Assembly (NCBI GenBank): GCA_964583165.1
Contig: CAZOVK010000105.1
Coordinates: forward strand, 1 to 6,137
DNA from: CAZOVK01 sp964583165
GTDB lineage: Bacteria; Bacillota; Clostridia; Lachnospirales; WRAX01
DNA: 6,137 bases
Reading direction: 5' to 3'
Both the position numbers and the translations under genes were made by a program. The number at the start of each line of letters is the position of its first letter. Within the stretch, counting starts at the first letter, position 1. Positions 1 through 5,310 of the stretch are shown piece by piece. The notes beneath the pieces are model-generated. The model was not told the DNA's origin and searched no databases. It saw only the letters and a program-made list of their open reading frames with translations.

Positions 1-159
1 GGAGGTAAGCTCGAAAGCGTCACCTTCTACGGTGGTGGCAACGGTCACGGTGTTGGCATGAGCCAAAACGGCGTGAAGGGCATGATGGACGCGGGTTATG
101 GCTTTGAGGAAATTCTAACGCATTACTATAATGACACCAAGATTGAGAAGAAGTTCTAA
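1..159 (+). CDS. SpoIID/LytB-domain protein, C-terminal end only
   Basis: This is an open frame from base 1 to a TAA at 157-159, giving 52 visible residues with the N-terminal bulk outside the window. The visible part carries the closing signature of the SpoIID/LytB (stage II sporulation protein D) domain: a glycine-rich stretch GGGNGHGVGMSQNG at residues 11-24, followed by a G-Y-x-(F/Y)-x-x-IL-x-HYY segment at about residues 33-43. Proteins of this family act outside the membrane on peptidoglycan. SpoIID itself is a lytic transglycosylase needed for engulfment during sporulation, and paralogues are used in vegetative wall remodelling. The catalytic glutamate, any signal peptide and any partner domains lie upstream, so spoIID proper cannot be told from a LytB-like paralogue. 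The stop is 16 bp before the next gene on the same strand, which suggests co-transcription. Confidence 0.87.
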   Translation, partial: GGKLESVTFYGGGNGHGVGMSQNGVKGMMDAGYGFEEILTHYYNDTKIEKKF

Positions 160-175
160 CAAATGAGGTGATTTA

Positions 176-1480
176 ATGAGGATGTATGACGTAATCGCGA
201 AAAAGCGCGACGGACACGCATTGAATAAAGAAGAAATTCATTTCTTCGTGTGTGGAGTGACAGACGGGAGTATTCCAGACTACCAGATTTCGGCCATGCT
301 CATGGCGATTTATCTGAACGGCATGAATGACGACGAAACCACAGAGCTGACGCTTGCTATGGCGCATTCGGGCGATATGGTTGATTTGTCACCGATTCAT
401 GGCAAGAAAGTAGACAAGCACTCCAGCGGTGGTGTTGGCGACAAGACGACTGTCATTATAGCGCCGATTGTGGCGGCTTGTGGCGTGAAGGTCGCGAAGA
501 TGAGCGGGCGTGGTTTGGGGCATACGGGTGGCACGGTTGACAAACTGCTGTCGATACCCGGTATGCGCATGGAGATTGGAAACGACGAATTTTTCGACAT
601 AGTGAATCGTGTCGGGGCTTGTGTTATCGCCCAAACGGTCAATCTCGCGCCCGCTGACAAGAAGCTTTACGCCCTGCGCGATGTGACGGCAACTGTCGAT
701 TCTCTGCCGCTCATAGCCGCAAGCATTATGAGCAAGAAAATTGCGGCGGGTTCTGACGCGATTTTGCTTGATGTAAAAACCGGTTCCGGTGCGTTCGCCA
801 AAACCGTTGACGACGCAAAGGCACTCGCCCAAAAGATGGTAGCTATCGGCAATGGCGCGGGTCGCCCCACAACCGCGTTGATTACGGATATGGACAGACC
901 ACTAGGCAAGAATATAGGCAATACGCTGGAAATCATTGAAGCGGTTGAAACCCTCAAAGGTCACGGCCCGAAAGACTTGACAGACGTTTGTATTGCCTTG
1001 GCGGCGCGTATGCTGGAACTTGCGGGGCATGGCACGTATGAAGAATGTATCGCAAAGGTTGAACAGACTATTACTGACGGTAGCGCGTTCGCTAAACTTC
1101 TTGAAATGGTCGAAGCGCAAGGCGGCGACACATCCGTTTTGGAGGATACCACACGCTTTGAAGCCGCCGAAAAACTCCATGAGGTCAAATCAATAAAATC
1201 TGGCTTCATAGCTTCAATGGATACAGAAAAAATCGGCATAGCATCATGCCTTCTCGGCGCGGGGCGCGCAACTAAAGATGACATCATCTACTACCCCGCC
1301 GGCATTGAGTTGCTAGCCAAAACAGGAGAATTTGTGAACACGGGCGATGTAATAGCCGTTTTCCATACAGAAAACAATCGCCCGCTGGACGAAGCCGAAG
1401 CGCTCTTCCTCTCCGCGCTCTCATTCGCAGACGAAAAGCCTGCCGAAACACCACTCATACACGCTGTTATCACAGAATAG
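176..1480 (+). CDS. pdp: Pyrimidine-nucleoside phosphorylase
   Basis: This complete 434-residue protein is close to the length of Bacillus Pdp (about 433). The family cleaves uridine, thymidine or deoxyuridine with phosphate, giving the free base and (deoxy)ribose-1-phosphate for cytosolic nucleoside salvage. Visible motifs are the phosphate-binding KHSSGGVGD loop at 81-89 (usual form KHSTGG, so one conservative Thr-to-Ser change), the family signature SGRGLGHTGGT at 110-120, and LYALRD at 164-169. Arg168, Ser183 and Lys187 match the pyrimidine-binding Arg171/Ser186/Lys190 of E. coli thymidine phosphorylase. A C-terminal PYNP_C-type domain covers about 342-410 and includes LGAGRATKDD at 360-369. 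The start is supported by GAGGTG at 165-170, five bases before the ATG, and by an N-terminus (MRMYDVI) like that of Bacillus Pdp. Similarity to the broad-specificity Gram-positive enzymes favours Pdp over a strict thymidine phosphorylase (DeoA); that choice is inferred. Confidence 0.96.
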   Translation: MRMYDVIAKKRDGHALNKEEIHFFVCGVTDGSIPDYQISAMLMAIYLNGMNDDETTELTLAMAHSGDMVDLSPIHGKKVDKHSSGGVGDKTTVIIAPIVAACGVKVAKMSGRGLGHTGGTVDKLLSIPGMRMEIGNDEFFDIVNRVGACVIAQTVNLAPADKKLYALRDVTATVDSLPLIAASIMSKKIAAGSDAILLDVKTGSGAFAKTVDDAKALAQKMVAIGNGAGRPTTALITDMDRPLGKNIGNTLEIIEAVETLKGHGPKDLTDVCIALAARMLELAGHGTYEECIAKVEQTITDGSAFAKLLEMVEAQGGDTSVLEDTTRFEAAEKLHEVKSIKSGFIASMDTEKIGIASCLLGAGRATKDDIIYYPAGIELLAKTGEFVNTGDVIAVFHTENNRPLDEAEALFLSALSFADEKPAETPLIHAVITE

Positions 1481-1492
1481 ACGGAGGATAAT

Positions 1493-2230
1493 ATGAACGA
1501 AACCATGCAGGTCATCATGAACCGCAAGTCCATGCGCCAATTTCTTGACAAGCCCATCCCCGAAGCCGACAAAATCGCGATTCTGACAGCCGCCACACAA
1601 GCCCCGACAGCGGGCAACCAACAGCTCTACACAATCATTGACGTGACCGACCAGAAACTCAAAGATGAACTGGTCATCACATGCGACAACCAACCGTTTA
1701 TCGCTGACGCGCCGCTCGTTTTGATTTTCTGCGCCGATTGTAAGAAATGGTTCGATGCCTATGTTGAGGCGGGTTGTGAACCTCGTGCGCCACGTGCTGG
1801 CGATTTGATGCTTGCCGTTTCTGACGCGAACATCGCCGCCCAAAACGCCGTTATCGCGGCCGACTCACTTGGGCTTGGTTCGTGCTACATAGGCGACATT
1901 ATGGAACGCTATGAAATCCATAAAAAGATGTTCAACCTCCCCGAATATGTCTTCCCTGCCGCTATGCTCGTAATCGGTTACCCCACAGAGCAACAGCAGA
2001 AGCGCATACCGCCAAAACGCGTTGACCTGCCCTATGTCGTGCATGAGAATGCATATCAACCGCTTGACGGCGCGGCTATCCGCGCGATGTTCGCCGAACG
2101 GTCGTCTGTGCGCGGTTATGACGAGTGGATGACAGCATTCTGCAATCGCAAATACAACTCTGAATTCTCGGGTGAGATGTCGCGGTCGGTTGAATGTTAT
2201 ATCGACGAGTTTTTCAAGAATCGCCCATAA
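1493..2230 (+). CDS. Nitroreductase-family flavoprotein
   Basis: This complete 245-residue protein belongs to the FMN-dependent nitroreductase superfamily, probably an NfsA/FRP-like branch. Members are usually cytosolic homodimers that use NAD(P)H to reduce nitroaromatics, quinones or flavins; the physiological substrate here cannot be read from sequence. Visible hallmarks are the N-terminal RKSMRQF at 11-17 (FMN-phosphate contacts in this superfamily), APTAGNQQ at 37-44, the helix DANIAAQNAVIAADSLGLG at 111-129 leading into CYIGDI at 131-136, and a hydrophobic strand ending in VIGYP at 160-164. The tail from about 210 is rich in aromatic and charged residues (W212, F216, Y221) and resembles the C-terminal arm that wraps the partner subunit in related enzymes. 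GGAGG at 1483-1487 lies five bases before the ATG. The 12-bp gap after pdp implies co-transcription. A strong hairpin follows the stop codon. Confidence 0.92.
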   Translation: MNETMQVIMNRKSMRQFLDKPIPEADKIAILTAATQAPTAGNQQLYTIIDVTDQKLKDELVITCDNQPFIADAPLVLIFCADCKKWFDAYVEAGCEPRAPRAGDLMLAVSDANIAAQNAVIAADSLGLGSCYIGDIMERYEIHKKMFNLPEYVFPAAMLVIGYPTEQQQKRIPPKRVDLPYVVHENAYQPLDGAAIRAMFAERSSVRGYDEWMTAFCNRKYNSEFSGEMSRSVECYIDEFFKNRP

Positions 2231-2236
2231 ACACTA

Positions 2237-2270
2237 AAACAGCCCCTACCGAATGGGTATGGGGCTGTTT
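2237..2270 (+). terminator. Probable intrinsic terminator after the nitroreductase gene
   Basis: A perfect 10-bp inverted repeat (AAACAGCCCC / GGGGCTGTTT) begins six bases after the nitroreductase stop. It is extended by TACC/GGTA around a GAATG loop, with one unpaired T on the 3' side. The GC-rich stem and its position right after a stop fit a rho-independent terminator. The 3' U-run is short: TTT belongs to the stem and is followed by GTGATT, so termination may be partial. On the opposite strand the same hairpin ends in TTTT. The downstream Fpg-like gene starts only 26 bases later, so the element could also attenuate read-through into it. Confidence 0.75.
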
Positions 2271-2284
2271 GTGATTCATACCAA

Positions 2285-2291
2285 AGAGGTG
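2285..2291 (+). promoter_or_regulatory. Ribosome binding site fixing the start of the Fpg-like gene
   Basis: AGAGGTG lies five bases before the ATG at 2297. Reading upstream in frame from this ATG there is no ATG, GTG or TTG before the TAA at 2228-2230, which is the nitroreductase stop and is in the same frame. The N-terminus is therefore fixed as MIELPE. This matters because residue 2, normally the catalytic proline of Fpg/Nei enzymes, is isoleucine. Confidence 0.8.
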
Positions 2292-2296
2292 AAACT

Positions 2297-3118
2297 ATGA
2301 TTGAATTACCTGAAAATGTCACGCTTGCAAAACAGATTAACGCGGCCTTAGTCGGCAAGACCATATCGAGCGTAACTGTGGCCGCGTCGCCCCACAAGTT
2401 CGCCTTCTACAACGAAAGCCCCGCCGAGTTTCAAAATCGGCTAGAAGGTCAAACCATCGTCGGCGCAATTTCGGGCTTAGAACACACTTTCGACAATAAT
2501 ACGAATATTATTTGTGGCGACACGTTGTTAGCGCTGTCAACGCCTATACGTTATCACGAACCCGGTGCTAAACTCCCGAAATCTCATCAACTTCTGCTGA
2601 GCTTTACCGACGGTTCACATCTGTCGTTTACTGTTTTGATGTGGGGGGCTATGAATATTTATCCTGCTGACGAAACCAACACAAAGCCTAAACAGAACGC
2701 AAAACCTTCACCGCTTTCTGACGCGTTCGACAGTGCCTACTTTGATTCATTGCTTTCAAGCGTGCCACAAAACCTATCCGCGAAGGCGTTTCTAGCCACA
2801 GAGCAGCGTATCCCGGGGCTTGGCAACGGCGTATTGCAGGATATTTTGTTCAACGCACGGATTCACCCAAAGAGAAAGTTACAAGATATACATCAGTTTG
2901 ATGATTTGTTTCATTCGGTTAAGTCAACACTTATGTCAATGGCTACAGAGGGCGGGCGTGATACCGAAAAAGATTTGTTCGGCAATCCCGGTGGCTACAA
3001 AACGATTCTGTCTGCTAAGACCCTGGCGAATCCCTGCCCAGTTTGCGGCGACACCATCATCCGCACGGCTTATTTGGGCGGCAATATCTACTTCTGCCCG
3101 TCATGCCAGCCGATTTAG
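2297..3118 (+). CDS. Divergent Fpg/Nei-family DNA glycosylase-like protein
   Basis: This complete 273-residue protein has the layout of formamidopyrimidine-DNA glycosylase/endonuclease VIII. It has an N-terminal MIELPE segment (1-6), a beta-sandwich to about 125, a helix-two-turn-helix region at about 159-195 with PGLGNGVLQDILF at 173-185, and a C-terminal zinc finger with C247, C250, C267 and C270, ending CPSCQ. Classical members excise oxidised bases and nick the abasic site through Pro2. Here residue 2 is Ile, although Glu3 is kept. The finger Arg that grips the lesion phosphate is replaced in GGNIYFC (261-267), and I cannot find the usual basic RR-x-KY hairpin near residue 57. It resembles a Clostridia group, often called 'endonuclease VIII', that shares MIELPE, the GGRDTEKDLFG-type motif (219-229) and AYLGG. 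This is from memory and was not searched. DNA binding is plausible; classical glycosylase/lyase chemistry is doubtful. The gene lies behind a hairpin, with no clear promoter of its own. Confidence 0.9.
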   Translation: MIELPENVTLAKQINAALVGKTISSVTVAASPHKFAFYNESPAEFQNRLEGQTIVGAISGLEHTFDNNTNIICGDTLLALSTPIRYHEPGAKLPKSHQLLLSFTDGSHLSFTVLMWGAMNIYPADETNTKPKQNAKPSPLSDAFDSAYFDSLLSSVPQNLSAKAFLATEQRIPGLGNGVLQDILFNARIHPKRKLQDIHQFDDLFHSVKSTLMSMATEGGRDTEKDLFGNPGGYKTILSAKTLANPCPVCGDTIIRTAYLGGNIYFCPSCQPI

Positions 3119-3130
3119 TGTATGTAACTG

Positions 3131-3697
3131 TCACTCATGCGCCAAAAATGTAGCGACTTTTTCATCAATCGCCGCATAATCTACACGCGAAAAGTCCGTC
3201 GTGTCCACATCCAACCTTTCGCCGATACTAAACAACCTAAGCGGCGCAGTACCGTTAGCGAACACATCAAAGTCATCAAAGAAACCCGTTGATGCCGCAA
3301 GCCCCGGATGCCGTTCGTCCGTCACATCGCGTTTGAGGAAACGCTCGTGCAATACGCGCATGTCCGCGTCAAACATCACCGTTAATGCGCGATAGCCGTA
3401 TTTCTCAACGAGCGGCTCAAGAATATCCTTACACTCCACCGTGAAATTACTCTCTAACACGAGCGGCACGCCGGCTTTCATCAGACACTCGGCGAAATGA
3501 AAAAACACCGCGTAACTCGCGTTCCCATACAGGCGCGAGTTCGCTCGGCTTGTTTCAAACTTAATCACGTCATGAAGTTTTTCCTTGATATTGTCCTTGC
3601 CGATAAACGGTAGGTTCAACTTTTCGGCGATATGCCGCGCATAGGTAGTCTTGCCCGCCGCCGGTTTACCCGCAATAATAATCACACATTTGTTCAT
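3131..3697 (-). CDS. Small P-loop kinase-like ATPase (AAA_33/zeta-toxin-like)
   Basis: This complete 188-residue cytosolic protein has no visible signal or membrane segment. The N-terminus is a beta-strand (VIIIAG) running into a Walker A loop, GKPAAGKTT at 10-18. It is followed by a KDNIKEKL segment (34-41, acidic Asp35 after strand 2), a VLESNF strand end (80-85, Glu82) and a basic region (R119, K122, R123, then R129-H130-P131-G132) that could act as a lid. This layout is that of the small P-loop kinases grouped as AAA_33, which includes chloramphenicol-phosphotransferase-like and zeta-toxin-like proteins and small-molecule or nucleotide kinases. No feature identifies the phosphoryl acceptor. 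No antitoxin-like gene adjoins it, so a toxin role is not supported. It starts 11 bp after the COG2509-type gene, with AGGTG at 3703-3707 five bases before the ATG, so it is probably the last gene of that operon. Confidence 0.83.
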   Translation of the reverse strand: MNKCVIIIAGKPAAGKTTYARHIAEKLNLPFIGKDNIKEKLHDVIKFETSRANSRLYGNASYAVFFHFAECLMKAGVPLVLESNFTVECKDILEPLVEKYGYRALTVMFDADMRVLHERFLKRDVTDERHPGLAASTGFFDDFDVFANGTAPLRLFSIGERLDVDTTDFSRVDYAAIDEKVATFLAHE

Positions 3698-3708
3698 CGA
3701 TTCACCTA

Positions 3709-5310
3709 CTACAGACCCAAAATGATACTCTCCGCCGCCTTCATACCGTCAACCGCGGCGCTCATTATACCGCCCGCGTAACCCGCGCCTTCCCCTGCCG
3801 GGTACACGCCCGCCATACTAGACACAAAGTCGGTGCCGCGTGTTATGCGCACAGGCGAAGACGAGCGCGTTTCTACACCCGACAGCACTGCGCCACTCTG
3901 CAAAAACCCCTGAATTTGCCTGTCAAACTGGAGTATCCCCTCCGCAAGTGAGGCACATGGCAAACCCTCAATATCCCAAAGGTTAGACAGCCTATACCCC
4001 GTTTTAATACTGGGCGTTACATTGTCAATGGCGCCGCTTTTTTGATGTTTCATGAAGTCCTTCAGCAACTGAACAGGCGCTCCGTAATTACCCCCGCCCA
4101 TTTCAAACGCCTGTTTCTCCAAGCGCCGTTGCAATTCCAATCCACCCAGAACACCGGGCGGGAAGTCTGACGGCTCAACATTCACCAGCACAGCCGCGTT
4201 CGTGTTCTCACAATCCCGCGCGAAATAACTCATGCCGTTCACATTCATATGCCCCTCTTCACTCGCGGCGGGTACTACCACACCACCCGGGCAGCAACAA
4301 AATGTGTAAACACCTCGCGCACCCACTTTTGCGGCAAGTTTATAGTCAGCGGCAGGCAGAACGTCCGCGAATGTGCCGAATTGCAACTTATTGATGTAGT
4401 CACGCCTATGTTCAATTCGAACGCCCACCGAAAACGGTTTAGGCTCCATCTTCAAGCCCGATTCGTTCAGCATGGCGAAGGTATCCCTTGCGCTGTGACC
4501 TATAGCAAGGATAATGTGTTCTGTTTTGAGTGTATACTCGCCATCATGTGAACACACGCGCAACTCCAAAACGCCCCCGTCACGCCTTATGCCCGAAAGC
4601 TTATGAGAAAAACGGAAATCCGCGCCCAGCGCCGTTAACTCTGCGCGTATGTTTTTGACAACACGAATCAAAACGTCCGTTCCCACATGGGGTTTTGCGT
4701 CATAAAGAATCTCCTCCGAAGCCCCACATCTGTGCAAGGTTTCGAGTATATACCGTATGCGCACATCCTTAATACCTGTCGTGAGTTTGCCGTCAGAAAA
4801 CGTACCCGCGCCACCCTCACCAAACAGGATATTCGATTCGGTATCAAGAATACCTAATGAGAGTCTGTCTACATCGGCTTGCCTGTCCTCAACAGCCTTT
4901 CCGCGCTCCAGTATAATCGGCTCAAACCCCGCTTGCGCCAAAACCAGCGCCCCGAAAAGCCCCGCCGGGCCGGCACCGATAATAACGGGTCTGTAAGAGG
5001 TCTTATATTTCACTTGTGGAATTTCCCATTGTTTGTGACTCGCCGCTTTCATTTTATCAAATTGTTCAGCGTATCGCGTATCAAGTTCGACTTCAAGCGT
5101 ATAAATAACCTTTATGTCGGCCTTTTTTCGCGCGTCAATCGAACGTTTGGCTATCACCAAGCCTATTATCTCGTCATTATCAATACCCAAACGCCGCGCC
5201 GCCGCCTGTTTGAGCATTTTCTCTTCTGTACCCGACACCTTCGATTTTTGCTGTAAGTTCGCGGGTATTTTTATATCCGAAACGGTAACCCAAAATCCTA
5301 TATTATCCAT
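3709..5310 (-). CDS. COG2509-type FAD-dependent dehydrogenase
   Basis: This complete 533-residue flavoprotein has an N-terminal non-Rossmann region of about 105 residues, including the family-typical AKRSIDARKKADI at 54-66. The FAD-binding Rossmann motif GAGPAGLFGA follows at 112-121, with the ribose-binding acid at E135 (ILERG). Next are GEGGAGTFSDGKL at 164-176, AIGHSARDTF at 269-278 and a cysteine cluster FCCCPGG at 337-343. The second FAD signature, YPAGEGAGYAGGI, is at 503-515. Length and motif order fit the uncharacterised FAD-dependent dehydrogenase group COG2509; to my knowledge no substrate is established. The protein is predicted to be cytosolic. Its ATG shares one base with the TAA of the HI0933-type gene (TAATG), and the Shine-Dalgarno lies inside that gene, so translation is probably coupled. 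No alternative start codon lies close by in frame. Confidence 0.92.
   Translation of the reverse strand: MDNIGFWVTVSDIKIPANLQQKSKVSGTEEKMLKQAAARRLGIDNDEIIGLVIAKRSIDARKKADIKVIYTLEVELDTRYAEQFDKMKAASHKQWEIPQVKYKTSYRPVIIGAGPAGLFGALVLAQAGFEPIILERGKAVEDRQADVDRLSLGILDTESNILFGEGGAGTFSDGKLTTGIKDVRIRYILETLHRCGASEEILYDAKPHVGTDVLIRVVKNIRAELTALGADFRFSHKLSGIRRDGGVLELRVCSHDGEYTLKTEHIILAIGHSARDTFAMLNESGLKMEPKPFSVGVRIEHRRDYINKLQFGTFADVLPAADYKLAAKVGARGVYTFCCCPGGVVVPAASEEGHMNVNGMSYFARDCENTNAAVLVNVEPSDFPPGVLGGLELQRRLEKQAFEMGGGNYGAPVQLLKDFMKHQKSGAIDNVTPSIKTGYRLSNLWDIEGLPCASLAEGILQFDRQIQGFLQSGAVLSGVETRSSSPVRITRGTDFVSSMAGVYPAGEGAGYAGGIMSAAVDGMKAAESIILGL

Noticed and set aside
389..832. 147-codon minus-strand open frame opposite pdp
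   Set aside because: It is antisense to the most conserved part of pdp. Its composition is Arg/His/Asn-rich without any motif, which fits a codon-bias shadow.
1421..1843. 140-codon minus-strand open frame across the pdp/nitroreductase junction
   Set aside because: It is antisense to two well-supported genes and has no ribosome binding site or domain signature.
2190..2235. Possible sigma-70 promoter (TTGAAT at 2190-2195) for the Fpg-like gene
   Set aside because: No acceptable -10 hexamer lies at the expected spacing, and any transcript would have to pass the hairpin at 2237-2270.
2820..3179. 119-codon plus-strand open frame overlapping the Fpg-like gene's 3' end and the kinase end
   Set aside because: It lies out of frame over the H2TH and zinc-finger coding region, has no Shine-Dalgarno, and shows no recognisable domain. 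It is a shadow frame.
3131..3697. Toxin-antitoxin system based on the zeta-toxin-like P-loop protein
   Set aside because: There is no small antitoxin-like gene next to it. The neighbours are large flavoproteins, and the Walker A and lid features are common to many metabolic kinases.
4879..5256. Plus-strand open frames opposite the COG2509-type gene
   Set aside because: They mirror the coding strand of a strongly supported flavoprotein and show no motif of their own.
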